The notes under the pieces were generated by a model that did not search any database, was not told where the DNA came from, and was given only the letters and a program-made list of their open reading frames with translations. Source: Ashinkailepas kermadecensis (Eukaryota; Arthropoda; Thecostraca; Neolepadidae). From it: DNA of 64,000 bases. The stretch covers positions 372,001 through 436,000 of the forward strand of contig JAOTOM010004870.1 in the NCBI GenBank assembly GCA_034440615.1, written 5' to 3'. The translations under genes were made by a program, and so were the position numbers. Each line of letters begins with the position of its first letter. Position 1 is the stretch's first letter. Below, in pieces: positions 24,204 through 37,135 of this stretch.

Positions 24204-24570
24204 ATGCCTGACAAGTGCTGCTCTCGTGTGGAGAAGGCCCGTATTCTTGTGTATAGACAAGGCAACCTCCCGAAAAAGACGATACGCAAACGTATCTGTT
24301 GGACGAAGTCACCCTTCATGAAGTTGATGGCGGCAGCTGAGAGGGCTGCCGTCTGACGTGGTGCCCGAGCACAAGTCGGCCGAGGGAAGACGAAGGAAAG
24401 CGCTTAGAACTACGGATAACCTCATGAAGAGATAATGGAAGAAGAGCCTTTAGCTGACAGCGTCCGAAATTGAAGGGGAGCCATCCCGAGCTGCTGGAAG
24501 ACATGTCTGTTCGAACGACCCTGCGCCGGCTGCGGAAGTACTTGGGGTTGCCAAACCGTTCGTACGTCGC
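24204..24570 (+). pseudogene. decayed Tc1-like transposase, N-terminal DNA-binding half
   Basis: A 50-codon frame from ATG at 24204 to 24356 reads as a paired-type helix-turn-helix: VEKARILVYRQGNLPKKTI, then RKRICWTKSPFMKL. The match continues after a frameshift near 24346 with a GRP-like linker (SAEGRRRKALRTTDNLMKR), two in-frame stops, LTASEIEGE, a second frameshift and then PELLEDMSVRTTLRRLRKYL and GLPNR. Tc1 family members typically have this order (HTH, GRPRKT-like linker, TA..I, HPELL..VSVRTI..RL.KDLGLPSR). The DDE catalytic half is absent or unrecognisable after about 24570. At least two frameshifts and two stops mean it is inactive. The family call rests on remembered motifs. Confidence 0.72.
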
Positions 24571-25034
24571 CTTTATCGGGTCGGTTTCTTGCGTATGCGC
24601 AATAATGCGTAGAGGCACTCCTCACTAGAACACTTCTCACTGGAGCAACATTTATCGGGCATGTCCATCGCAGGATATGAATCACAAATAGCATACGACA
24701 CTACGATCGAAAATCCAGGGATTATATACTAGGTAGGCAGAATGACAATCTATCCACGTCAGCTATGTCTATGCACTGGTGATTCCTGGCTCTCACATTA
24801 GCTTAGGTGGATCATCAGGCCAGTTGCAAGATGCGTCCCAATGAAATGCTTGACTCGGTAGTGCCGGAGACGTTAAGCGACTCCGGGCCGCTTTCCTATA
24901 GCAATATCACACGCGGCCCCGAATTATTTTTGCGGTGAGTGTATACCGGGCATTTGCATATTGGCTAAACAAGGCTATTATATCATAATTGTTTGCTTGC
25001 TTTATGAGTTCAAAGCCAATGTTTCATTTTCAAG
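24571..25034. other. unique spacer, nothing recognised
   Basis: Might include eroded transposase C-terminal sequence, but no catalytic motif could be read in any frame. Confidence 0.45.
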
Positions 25035-25700
25035 TTGCTGTTCGTCGATTTAAGAAAAGAAATGACAACTTCCAGTGGATCTAAGCCAAAGACCAGGCAT
25101 AGCTGTGGCAGGAGGCTGACAGATTTTGTAGGTGCAGATAAAGAGTTATTGCCATTTGAGGTGCTCACCAACAGCAATGTCACCAGGAGAGTAGTATTGC
25201 TGCAGGAGAAGGCTTTGTTAGAGGGGACATTTGGAAGCAAAATTTTACAAAGGGATAGACTGCCAGAGCAGTGACGTCCCCAATTCTGGCTCAGTTGTGC
25301 AAAGCGAATACTAAATTTAAGCTTCCCGTGATCATCAAAGGAAATAGTCTTGTGAAAAAGATAGAAGAACTCTGGGACAAGGTGAACGACGCAGCCTGGG
25401 ACAGGTCGAGCAAGACAGTGAGAGAGCAGCTACTCCAGAAGCTTGACAGAGTGATGGACCTCGCTGTCTGTCGCCACACCACTCACCTGTGCCAAGATCC
25501 AGAGTCTGGCTGTATCAAGCCCCGTGAGTGCAAGGTGAAGGCCCACATCTACTGCACCTGCAAGCTGGAATGCAAGGTAGCGCCCATGGAGCTGCACTGG
25601 GTAGCTGCCAAGAATAATATAGTAGGAGAGAAGTCAGCCATGCCAATATGGGGCATAATAATCAGATTAAAGCCAATCACCAGATCAAATGAGAGATGCG
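25035..25700 (+). pseudogene. decayed Cys-rich transposon-like protein (unnamed arthropod family), N-terminal part
   Basis: A frame at 25035-25274 (79 codons) is followed in another frame by 25271-25786 (171 codons). The second frame shows VKKIEELWDKVND, then LDRVMDLAVCRH with a run of spaced Cys/His residues (C..C..C....HIYCTC) and PMELHW. I recall this order (helical KIxxLWxK segment, LFDIxxCxC, spaced Cys pairs, IPxxExxFLxxQR) from repetitive predicted proteins in arthropods, related to the gene at 41.76-43.26 kb. The FLxxQR motif is degraded here (HWVAAKNN). The last 25 codons fall in a separate dispersed repeat (25701-25778). It could alternatively be an unrelated gene with a chance Cys cluster. 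No catalytic domain is present. Confidence 0.45.
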
Positions 25701-25778
25701 GCCAGGGTTCAAGCAACAAGCTCTGCTTAGCAATAGGATCCTGGTCCATAAAGCCAGCACAGCAAGAACTCGAACTAC
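25701..25778 (+). repeat. dispersed 78-bp repeat, copy 1
   Basis: Matches 30951-31028 over 78 bp at roughly 84 percent identity without gaps. Both begin GCCAGGGTTC, share CAACAAGCTCTGCT and TGGTCCATAAA, and end with ACTAC. GGGTTC resembles the start of a Pol III B-box/tRNA T-arm, so this may be part of a SINE. Confidence 0.8.
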
Positions 25779-28700
25779 ATTTCTGAAAAGTGTAAAAGTT
25801 GAAAATTATATCATTATTTTAGGTAAGGAAAATGTTTTATTGACATCATACACATCTCCTCTCCCTTCGCTCCATCCTTTGCAATCGAGCTCTTTTAGCC
25901 TTTCCAGCTCAATCGGTGTTGTCGAAGTCCAAAATCCAGAGCGATCAATTGTTGCTTGTCGACAGGAGTCCAGTGGTAGCCTGCACACTGAGCTGCCAAT
26001 GTTGTTTGGCCGACTGAAGAATGCAAGGCGGGAACAGCGTAGTGTTTCTCACTTCATGGTTGCAGGGCAAATGGTCACGTGACAACGCACAAGCGAATTC
26101 CCATGGTTGGGACACTGGCCCGTGGTCAACCTGGTAGATTGCAACACAACGCCTAACTGTGAAGCGGCGCAGCCCACCAATAACATCCCTCCAATTGCTT
26201 GAAGCGGCACAGTCTACATTCCTGGTCACCAGCCATAGTAAAGGTATATTGAAACATATTTAGGTGACGGTGACTGTACCATACTCCACAGGCAAGCTCC
26301 ACCCCATAATTATCACGGATGAGCATGTTCTTTTGACCTGAAAGTCTAGTGACAGGCGTCTTAGTCACTTCACTCTGGAACGAGCAACTTACCATGACAG
26401 ACCAGCCAAACTGTCTGCGGAAGGCCTTCATAAAATTATGGAAATATCTAATTTAATATAATAGCCAATGTCCAATATAATATCAGTCAGTCCAGTCAGC
26501 TATTATGCCTATGCCTTCCGTGGCACTTCAGCATTAACACTATGGCATTCTTGGAAAGAAACGACCTGACAATGATCTTGAACAACGGGACGTGCTGAAT
26601 ATGTCTCGTGAATAAGTATGTTTATCGCGCAATATTAATATCCCTTGCATCGCATTTGTGGTCCACTATATCGCTTCCAGACATTGACCAGGTCACAATT
26701 TCGAAATCCTAAATACACCAATGCGAATTTTGGGTATTTTAATGATCTTGTATTCCGCTTTTGAACGTCGCACGATAAAACGTTCTAGCTCATTTCATCA
26801 TACCCTTTCCCTTTCCTCCTCCACCTAACGTCTTACCGATGGTAAGGCTTCTTGGCAGATTCTATCTTTATCCACCGCTCAGTTCCCTCTATCACCTTCC
26901 GTTTATCGGTTATCGAGCCTATTCCAACCGATCCACCGGCTCCCACCACACCGCCATTATCATTATCACGCACAAGCTTCCAAGCAGTACGAATTGGCGC
27001 TGTTTAAGAACTGCCTACTAAAACTTGCATGGAGTGAACCCGCGACAACGGTATGCATAACATCGAGGGGAAAATACTCAACGCATACCCCTAAATATCT
27101 TCCGACTTTTTCCGGGATCCTGGATATGAAATTGATGGAATTTCCTTGTGGTGAAAACTATCAAAATCAATTACATTCTTCCCGAGATACAGCGTGCGGA
27201 AAATCACGGTTTTACCATGTAGACTGCATGGCCCAGTAGGTTGTGTACATCCGAGGACCGAGTGCTGCCAACTAACGTCGGTGGGGCCAAACACAGTCAC
27301 GTCCGTCATCACGTGTCAGCGAAGATAGAAAGAAGCCAATCGAGAGCATAGGTCAGAAATTGTCTCAAGTCGAAGTAAAACATGGACTGCGACGAAAAGA
27401 ACGAATCCCACCGCGACGTCATGCGGCATGCCGCGGGACAGAATATCGGATGGGATGGCGGATGCTTGCTAAATTGTTCGCTTGAATTGGCTTTAAAGCA
27501 CTTGTCTATCGCGTGCGCTGCGATGTCATCGACGGCGCCAACACTTTGAAGCCGGGGTGGAACTTCGTATATATGTGAGGGGGGGGGGACTCGAGCCCCC
27601 GAGCATTACCTTGCCACCCAAGAGGCATCCAGCGTACATCAACTGAGCCTGAAGATACTCCAGGCCTTCATTATTCTATGGAAATTCCACCCTTGCTGTG
27701 GAAGGATCAGATCAACCTTTCATTAGTTCCGTTTTATCGGAGGGGTCCCACTGATGGGGAGCAAATCGGGGAGTGTCAAACCTCACAAACATCGCTGATT
27801 CCCATCAGTGCTCATCAGCTGGGTGCATTTCGCAGAGAATGCCAGTGGCGGGCACACCTGGGGATGTCATACACACCTGGGGCCTTCGGCGATGACGAAC
27901 TTCACTGAAATATCCGACGATGGAGTGAGGAGGGGTACAGTCGAACCTTGTCGATGGGGTGCCGTTTTCTGACTAAGGGAGGTGTGCATGCCCAGAGGCT
28001 GATCCAAGGGTGGCACAGGGAGCATGTGTTCCACCGCTCAGACACCGCTCCGCTCAGCACCGCTCTGACTGGAAAAGGGCGCCCCTCTAGGACGCTCGGG
28101 CGCACCGGCCCCTTGAATTTACCCGCCGAATGCATCCCTCTGGGGAGAAAAGGAGCACTTCGTGGTCCCAAAGGCTCGCCTGTTGGATGCCGAAGTGCTT
28201 CTCTGTCTTGACAACTCGTCCCTCTCTGTCTTGACAACTCGTCATAATCAGTGATGCTCCTGCGAGAAAATGCTACCCCTCCGGAGAACTGGCGCACCTG
28301 TCGACAAACCTCCCCCATACAAACTTCTCGATCCACCACTGTACCCACTCCCACTGGTCGCGTCCCTTTTGGATCCGCCGATGGTGGACCTGACATTGGG
28401 GACTCCGACACCTCTGCGATACGGACACCGCGGGGAAGGGCGATGACACCGATGACACCGGCTGACCTGAACATTTGGCCCAGACATAGGTGAGGCCAGG
28501 GGATCAGTCACGTTAACATGGTGGGAAAGGATCAGGCACGTTAACACGGTTGGGAAATCATCGCAATCGCAGTTGCACGTTGTTCAACCCGGAAGAGCAG
28601 ACATTATTTCGCGACATGAGGGCTATGTTCTGCTCAATGACCCTCTTCAGCTCAGTGAACCTTTTAAGCTTAAGCAGACCGCCGCCGACCTGCTCGCTCT

Positions 28701-28802
28701 CCGCCGACCTCCTGCGTCTGACTTGCTTGGTCGTTGCCGGTCTCCCCGGTCTCCGCCGGTCTCCTGGGTCTGACGTCGGCCTCAGTCAACCGTCAGCGGC
28801 CT
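25779..28802. other. mostly unique DNA; one B-box-like site on the minus strand
   Basis: No gene recognised over 3 kb; frames up to 190 codons (27902-28474 minus) show no domain. At 27587-27597 the minus strand reads GGCTCGAGTCC inside GGGGGCTCGAGTCCCCC, like a tRNA T-stem and Pol III B-box. The minus-strand sequence before it (TTGGGTGGCAAGGTAATGC) only loosely resembles a D-arm, so I do not call a tRNA. A G-run (27578-27588) is adjacent. Confidence 0.4.
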
Positions 28803-29000
28803 GCCGTCCAGCATGGTCCTAGCCTGCTGCCGCCGGCCGGCTCGGTTCACTCCGACCTGCTCAGTTGGGCCGTCCAGCATGGTCCTAGCCTGCTGCCGCC
28901 GGCCGGCTCGGTTCACTCCGACCTGCTCAGTTGGGCCGTCCAGCATGGTCCTAGCCTGCTGCCGCCGGCCGGCTCGGTTCACTCCGACCTGCTCAGTTGG
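28803..29000. repeat. 66-bp minisatellite, 3 copies
   Basis: Three essentially identical 66-bp units (starts 28803, 28869, 28935), each containing GCCGTCCAGCATGGTCCTAG and GCCGCCGGCCGGCTCGG. Frames stay open because 66 is a multiple of 3; the translation has no domain. Confidence 0.96.
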
Positions 29001-30444
29001 GCCGTTCACGTCAGCTGGGCGGCTGAGGACCAGTTCGGTCACTGCCTGCTGGTGGAGCAGGCTGTTGACCAGCTCGGGTGGGGGGGGGGCGAGCTGGAGT
29101 CGCTGACTCGAGCTGGTGGTCTGCGGCCGCTGCTGAGCCTGTCGAGCCTCAGCTGAGCTTGAACACTGTCGCGGCACTGTGGGTGGCCGTTGCCGCCCCG
29201 CTATGATCACGCCCTGAGGCTGCCGTATTGTACTACTCGGAAAAAGTTAGCATGATTAGTTTGCTTTAACGGGTGGTAGAGCACTGGTATGTACCGACAA
29301 CCCCACATTTAACCATCACATTATATCTATAACATTACTAATACTGCTTAGCCCTTATCCAGTCCCTGGTCATGTATGATCGAATGCTCTCTGTGTAATG
29401 TGAAGAGAGGGACTGGAACCCCATTAGATCCTCCCCTGGTCGCATCTGTGCTTCCGATACGAAAGAATACTCAGACTGTATACCAGACGTTTTTCTTGCA
29501 TTGTTCCCTATTTATGTATTCTGTATTCTGTATTCTGACAACGTATTAAAACTACAACTGCTTCTTTTACACACTGCAGCACATCTGCAGCCTTAAGCAC
29601 ACGGAACAATCATGGACGCCACCAAAGCTTCATGAAATCTACCATTACGTCATGCCGTTGCGTATGGGAAGAATCTACCTGAAAGCCACCCCGTCACCAT
29701 CCCGATCAAAATCCTATATGACTATATTTGATACAACGACGGAGCACTGGATCTCGCCGCCTTCGAGATACCCACCATTCGTCTGGTGTAAAGCTCTGCC
29801 AGATCATGGAAATAATTACCGCATCATTTTCGCGTGTCAGAGAACTCGCCTTTTCACAATTGCTAATCTGAGTATGCCTCAGTGGTATTGTTATACCTTA
29901 AGTCATCAGATGCATTGGATAAATAGGACACATTTCGTACTATAGGGGGAAATATCTGGGTACTAGTTACTGGTCGGCAACTGTTATGTGTCAGCAATAT
30001 CACAAATATTTCTACATAGCTTCTCCATAGCAAATTGGAAAAAGAAAAGTAGTCAAACCCCCAGTGGTGACCACAGGAGGGGGAACACAGATCTACGATA
30101 CACTGCGATCCTCATACCGACACGCAGGCCGGCCAAGTTCCCTCGTTTACCCGTTCGCTCCGTTTTATCGCATTCCTGGGCCCCTCGGCCCGTCCTCCGG
30201 GGTTGACGAATCCTGGAGATCGAGTCCCTCCGTTGTACGGTGCCGGTTGCAGCATGGGCCGGTACAATTGGCTCCGATATATCGGAGGGATGGCCGGGTT
30301 TGTATGGCTCCATGCGGACTGGGCGGCTTGTTGCCACGTCGGGACCTGGGATTCGGCCCGGGGCTTGTCGCCAGGTCGGGACCTGGGCTTCGGCCCGTCG
30401 CCTGCCGGGCCTGGTCAGCAAGGGCCAAGGGATGTGTGGAGATA
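29001..30444. other. unique spacer, nothing recognised
   Basis: GC-rich to about 29220, then AT-rich. A GGGTGGTAGAGCACTGG at about 29270 resembles a tRNA D-arm, but no matching T-arm or foldable cloverleaf was found. No gene recognised. Confidence 0.4.
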
Positions 30445-30570
30445 CATCATGGTCGGGGTAGTGAGCATCATGGTCGGGGTAGTGAGCATCATGGTCGGGG
30501 TAGTGAGCATCATGGTCGGGGTAGTGAGCATCATGGTCGGGGTAGTGAGCATCATGGTCGGGGTAGTGAG
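30445..30570. repeat. 21-bp minisatellite, 6 perfect copies
   Basis: CATCATGGTCGGGGTAGTGA plus G, six times with no visible difference. A very recent expansion that makes an open frame by its length alone. Confidence 0.97.
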
Positions 30571-31129
30571 CATCTTTCTCCTTACCATGTAGAAGCGCCG
30601 TCTATCCCGTACAGCTATGCGGTTGGTTGACGCTCTGCTGGTATGGCAGCAAGCGTTCCCCTTATGTGATTCTATAGAGCTGGAATGTTCCGCGGAATCA
30701 AAACCAACACACTTCCATGGCTATGCCAATCACATCAAGAGTGGCCTGCATTGGTCTCCCTGTCCTGGCAAGATAGCTTTCCAGTCGCTTCAAACGCTCT
30801 CATTCAGCCCCCAGCTTGGAGGGTCATTTGGCAACTGGCCCGATATGTCGGGGACGAGCTTCCGGGCGGCCGTGTCGGTGCGTTGACGGCCCGCTAAACT
30901 ATCGGTCAAAGTTTTACCGTTAAACTGACGGTCACAGATCTGGTGGTGGAGCCAGGGTTCGCACAACAAGCTCTGCTCAGCAATAGAACCATGGTCCATA
31001 AAACCACCCCAGCAAGAATTCGGACTACCCTTCGTTCAAAGAAATATCGGCGATCTTCTGGACTGGTCCTTTGGATATATATCGCACTTTCAACCGGTCT
31101 TTTGTCAGCTCGGCAAAATATCAGAATGG
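30571..31129. other. unique DNA surrounding a dispersed repeat
   Basis: Contains copy 2 of the 78-bp repeat (30951-31028) and otherwise no recognisable gene. Confidence 0.45.
30951..31028 (+). repeat. dispersed 78-bp repeat, copy 2
   Basis: Homologous in the same orientation to 25701-25778. The surrounding sequences do not match, so the shared part has defined edges consistent with a mobile or transduced segment. Confidence 0.8.
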
Positions 31130-31414
31130 AAAAAACAGAAAAACACACCGCAGTCCCGCATTCCACAAACCACGGTAACCTGCTGCATAATTGCACACGT
31201 CACAGCCCCCTGCTGCACAGCTACACACGTGCTACACACGCCACAGTGTGTGTTGCACACGTCATTGTTCCTTGTTGCACAGTGTCACACGTCATAGTCT
31301 GTGTTGCTCATGCTACAGTCTCCTGATACAGTTGCACACCACACAGTCTGTGTGGCAAACGTCACAGTCCCATGCTACACAGCTACATATCACAGTCTGT
31401 GCTACACACGCTAC
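31130..31414. repeat. degenerate minisatellite of CACAC-rich units
   Basis: Irregular units of about 27-30 bp such as GTTGCACACGTCACAGTC and CTGCTGCACAGCTACACAC. Divergent and old-looking. Confidence 0.75.
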
Positions 31415-31470
31415 CAGTGGCATAGGAATTGTCTCAAAGTTGGGGAGGGGGCGAGAGCCATGTGAAGTCG
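31415..31470 (+). mobile_element. solitary transposon-end-like sequence
   Basis: CAGTGGCATAGGAATTG followed by a G-rich run (GGGGAGGGGGCG) resembles hAT-type terminal repeats such as the right end at 14916-14930. No partner end or 8-bp duplication was found, so this is tentative. Confidence 0.3.
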
Positions 31471-31523
31471 ATAAGTCGATTATTTCTATGCAACCCAATA
31501 GGATCAATGTTAAACTGGTCCAA

Positions 31524-31530
31524 AGTGTGT

Positions 31531-31610
<80 letters not shown>
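31524..31610. repeat. (GT)n microsatellite
   Basis: About 43 GT repeats with one TGTATG interruption near the left edge. Confidence 0.98.
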
Positions 31611-31612
<2 letters not shown>

Positions 31613-31756
31613 GCGGAGGGGGTGGCGAACATTTTAAGAGGGTCACCTACCTACCGTGGACCCCGAACACTTTTCCGGACAAACTCCTCGGATTTCGGTC
31701 ACTTTATTTTCGAAGCGCCCCTATATTTATCGAATAATTAAAGAAGGATATACATG

Positions 31757-31758
<2 letters not shown>

Positions 31759-31811
<53 letters not shown>

Positions 31812-31825
31812 ACTATATATATATA
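31759..31825. repeat. (TA)n microsatellite
   Basis: Interrupted TA repeats with ATACAT and ATAACT breaks. Confidence 0.97.
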
Positions 31826-31849
31826 AGGTATGTGACATATGTGCCTCCT

Positions 31850-32135
31850 CCACCAAGGCCCGGAAGTTTCCCCCCCAACCACAAAACCCCTTTTCCCCCC
31901 AAAAAAACCCCCAAAAAAAAACCCCCTTTTTCCCCCCCTTTTTATTTTAACCTTCAATTTCCTTTTAAAAACTTTTTAAGGCGGTTTGGGGGGTTTTTTC
32001 TTTTGGCCCCCCTTCCCCTCTTGCCTCTTGGGAAAAAAAAAAAAAAAGCCCAAAAACCCCTCCTTCCCCAAAAAAAAAAAACTCTACAAAAAAAAAAAAA
32101 ATTTTTTAACAAAAAAAAAAAAAAAAGTTATATAC
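31850..32135. other. homopolymer-block sequence, probable assembly or base-calling artefact
   Basis: Almost 290 bp made of runs of A, C, T and G (for example CCCCTTTTCCCCCC, then long A-runs up to 15-16) sitting between two (TA)n tracts. No other part of the window has this texture. I treat it as low-quality gap filling rather than biology. Confidence 0.6.
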
Positions 32136-32200
32136 GTGATATATATTACACCGTGATGTATGTAGGGTTGTTGGGGTGGGGTATGTTTATATCAGTATTC

Positions 32201-33399
<1,199 letters not shown>

Positions 33400-35870
33400 G
33401 ACAGCATTTATGGCTTTCAAGGATATCGTATATCCGAGGCTGGCCCTCAGTATTCCTTGCACCCATTGCCAGTTCTTAAGGACGCTTTTAGCTCTCAGGG
33501 GTTCTGATCCTTCGAGTGCCCATCCCAAAGCTCAATAATTTCTCAGTCCAGTCCTCTCTGGCTCTCATGGGACCTATTCATTCGTCAGGAACCCTCTCCA
33601 ACATGCCAGGGCCATTACCAGTCCTCGACAAAAGTGTCTCACTTTCAGGGGAATCCTGCAGCTCCGAGACAAGCCTCACAATTTCTAGCAAACATCGCCA
33701 GCTCTTGGAACTCTCCTTTGCTCGTAGGTGGCTCTGTTCATTCTTGTTCTCCTTCCAAGCCTCATGGACATCACAGTCCGGTCCGTTCTAGTTCTTAATG
33801 GACCTCCTCAGTCCTCGACAGTCCCTCGGCTTGGCAAGGGCATTCTAGCTCTGAAACTGTGTCTCAGTATTCCTCACAACCATCGCCAACCCTTATGGAC
33901 TCTCTTTGGATCTCAGGGGGCCATGTTCTTCTCACAGAGACAACTTCCAAACCTCTTAGGCATCCCAGTCCTGTCCGCTCTAGCGCTAAGTGACAATTTT
34001 CAATTGCTAGGGGTCCTCTCCAGTTGTTAGGGACCCTTGACAGGCTTTCTAGCTCCAAGGGCTTTCTAGCTCTGACGCTGGCCCTCAGTATTCCTCACAA
34101 CCATCGTTAGCCTTAGGGACTCTCCTTAGCTCTCACGGGCTCTGTTAGCTCTCAAGAGTCCCCTCGAGTTGCTAGTGATCCTTCCTGCTTATCGACAGCT
34201 ATTGTGGTTTCAAGAACATTATAGTTTTGAGGCTGGCCCTCGGTATTCCTCACATCAATCGCCAGCCAACAGGGATTCAAAAATGTTTTCTTCTATATCT
34301 CTCAGGAGACTAGTCCATCAATTAGGGGCCACTTTTAACCTAAAAAGAATACCCGTCCAGTCCTATCTGACTCTCATGAGATCCTCTTCACCCCTCAGGG
34401 CCCTCTCTTGCTCTTAGGGGCCCTTCACAGTCCTTGATAGTCCTGTCCAGCTCTCATCTAGGAGAAATTTCAGATCTGAAATGCGCCCTCACCAGTCCTT
34501 GTCAGCTCTTAGCCCGACTCTGTTCATCCCACAGGAGCCCTTTCAAACCCAAAGAGCATTCCAGCCTTCTGTGGCCCTCAAGTGCCCTGTTTATTCCTCG
34601 GCTGTTAAGGGTCCATTCCAGCTGAAACTGCTCTTTCTAGCTGGCATGGGCATGCCAGCTCTCGTGCGGGACCTATCTTGCATTTACGACCCTTGTCAGC
34701 CTTCATGCCCTCATGGCGGAAGTCTTCAAGTCTCAAGGGCTTTTGCCACTAGCTGTTGGATGTGTCAACATTTTTCCTCGGTTATATCTCTGCTCATCGG
34801 ACTAGCTAGGGAGGTGGGCAGGATCCCTTCGCCCCTTGGAAACTCCAATGCCTTTTTTAAATACGAAGCCCTCTGCTTCGGTCCGGATTGTCTCCGTAGC
34901 TCGGGGGTCTCTTTATCGGCCTGCTCTGATTGATCAGATCTCTGCTAGATTTGAGTCCCTCTTCGTCAGCTTGAGCCAAAGCCAACCCAGTGGCTCTGCA
35001 CGTCACGCCCGGGGCCCCCATCCGTCGGCCCATGGACGTTCTTTCACGGTTCAGAATATTCTCCGTCCGGCCGGAGTCCCCTCTTCAAAAGCTTGGGCCT
35101 CTATCACGCAAGAGGCCCCTGTGCGGTTTTGGCCCCAATTGGCGCAGGGACCCTTCATACCAGCTCTGGGTCCTCTCAGAAGGCCCGGATCTTTCCACGG
35201 CTAGGGGTCCTCTCCGTCGGTGCAGAGGCCCTTCTTAGCAATCCAGGGCCTCCTCTGTCAGGCCGGAGGCCCTCTTTCAGTCTCTTTCAATATCTTGGGC
35301 TCCCTCCATCAGATCAGGGCCCTTGTACGGCTTGGACCCCATCCATTGGCCCAAGAACCCTTTCTGACGGCCCGGGCCCTCTCCGGCAACTAGGGCTTCC
35401 CCACTTCTTCGTCTCAGGGGCCCTCTTTGCCGACCCAGGTTTTTTCCGGCAAGCTGGAGGCCCCTTTTCAAACTCTTTGACCCTGTTCATCAGGTCAGGG
35501 GCCCTTTCTTCGGCTTTGACTCCGCCGACATCGCAGGGGCCATTCATATTGGTTCGGGGCCCTCTCCATCAGCCCGGAGGCCCTTCCAACTACCCGGGCC
35601 CCCTCCGTCAATCTAGAAGCCCTTCACGTTAGCCCGGCCATAGGCCCTCAACATTATCCTGAGGGCACTCTCCGTTGACTCAGGGCCCTCTTCATCAGCC
35701 CGGGGCCATTTCGTCAGCCCTGGGCCCTTTCGTCGATCCCGGGTCCCTACACGTCGGCCCAGGGGCCCTTACAGGCCTCCTGCACCGACGCTTTCAGGGC
35801 CCCCTCCGACCCTCCGGGGTGGCGGCTATGCCATTGGGTCCGGCAGGCCCCTAAGCTCACTCTCCCCCAT
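33400..35870. repeat. degenerate GC-rich array of CAGGGGCCCTCTC-type units
   Basis: Irregular units of about 30 bp with cores like CTCTCAGGGGCCCTCT and CCGTCGGCCCGGGGCCC over 2.5 kb. The part near 34970-35290 is homologous, with decay, to 41395-41685: both share GAGCCAAAGCC, CTGCACGTC, GGCCCTTCATACC and CCGGAGGCCCTCTTTCA in the same order. It is therefore a dispersed repeat rather than a purely local array. Frames such as 35093-35632 have no domain. Confidence 0.75.
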
Positions 35871-36097
35871 TTCAGGTGTGTTCACACAGACCTGGATCCA
35901 ACATCACCTGCGGAAAGGTCGGAGAAGAACAACAAGGTGAAGGCCAGCCACCACCCTGAATAAGCTCACCGCAGACTCACCCACACATACATTTGTTCTG
36001 TCCTCTTTCACGCCAGCTTAATTATTAGTACTGCAGAGCGCTACCAGGCGGTCTACTAAGCATAACGGCGACGGACAGTGAAGCTCTGCACACCAGG

Positions 36098-36305
36098 ACA
36101 GTGGCTAGTAGTGAAGCGCTACACACCAGGACGGCGACGGGCAGTGAAGCGCTACACACCAGGACGGCGACGGGCAGTGAAGCGCTACACACCAGGACGG
36201 CGACGGGCAGTGAAGCGCTACACACCAGGACGGCGACGGGCAGTGAAGCGCTGCATACGAGGACGGCGACGGGCAGTGAAGCGCTGCATACGAGGACGCC
36301 CGACT
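36098..36305. repeat. 33-bp minisatellite, 6 copies
   Basis: GCAGTGAAGCGCTACACACC plus AGGACGGCGACGG repeated, the last two copies with GCTGCATACG. Period 33 leaves open frames on both strands. Confidence 0.95.
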
Positions 36306-36631
36306 GCCTGTAGTTCGCAGGTAATATATCCGTAAGTGTGTAAACACGGTGCTTCAATGTCCGCCCGGCTACCCGCACATACCTTTCATTAGGCACTCGA
36401 ATGTCCAAAATAGCTACTGGGTCAGCGGCATGTGATTACAGCTGTGGCTGACACTGAGCGGCGCTGGTGCCCGATGCTTCGGCGCACGGCTGGCATTGTC
36501 GGGTGGGGTGCGCCATGGTCGGCGTGAGGACCGCTCGTGCCTACCAAACGGCCACCAGCAGGTATTTTAATGTCGCCTGTAGCGCCGGCTGGCCCGCCGA
36601 CGTAGACTAGTCGCCATGTCACGTGTCTCGC
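36306..36631. other. unique GC-rich spacer
   Basis: Short stretch between two arrays with no recognised gene. Confidence 0.5.
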
Positions 36632-37135
36632 CGGCCGGCCACCCGGGCTGCGGGCCCACCACCCGGTCACCTGGTCTGCGGGCCTATCACTCAGTCACTG
36701 GGACTGCGGGCCCACCACCCAGTGACCGGGGCTGCGGGCCCACCACCCGGTCACCTGGTCTGCGGGCCTATTACTCAGTCACTGGGACTGCGGGCCCACC
36801 ACCCAGTGACCGGGGCTGCGGGCCCACCACCCAGTCACCCAGGCTGCGGGCCCACCACCCAGTCACCTGGTCTGCGGGCCCACCACCCGGTCACCCGGGC
36901 TGCGGGCCCACCACCCAGTCACCCGGGCTGCGGGCCCACCACCCAGTCACCTGGTCTGCGGGCCCACCACCCGGTCACCCGGGCTGCGGGCCCACCACCC
37001 AGTCACCTGGTCTGCGGGCCCACCACCCGGTCACCCGGGCTGCGGGCCCACCACCCAGTCACCTGGTCTGCGGGCCCACCACCCAGTCACCCAGGCTGCG
37101 GGCCCATCACTCGGTCACCCGGGCCCACCAATCTG
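36632..37135. repeat. 28-bp GC-rich minisatellite, about 18 copies
   Basis: CTGCGGGCCCACCACCCGGT plus CACCCGGG units. Several longer blocks repeat intact (CTGGTCTGCGGGCCTATCAC and its surroundings twice in 36670-36790), indicating higher-order copying. Pro/Gly/His-rich open frames are by-products. Confidence 0.95.

Noticed and set aside
27570..27640. tRNA gene on the minus strand
   Set aside because: A good T-stem/B-box-like sequence exists, but no acceptor stem or proper D-arm and anticodon arm could be folded.
27902..28474. 190-codon minus-strand open frame
   Set aside because: GC-rich shadow frame without domain, compositional bias or splice support; plus-strand frames overlap it.
29262..29420. 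tRNA-derived SINE
   Set aside because: A D-arm-like GGTAGAGCACTGG is present, but no B-box at the right distance and no second copy seen.
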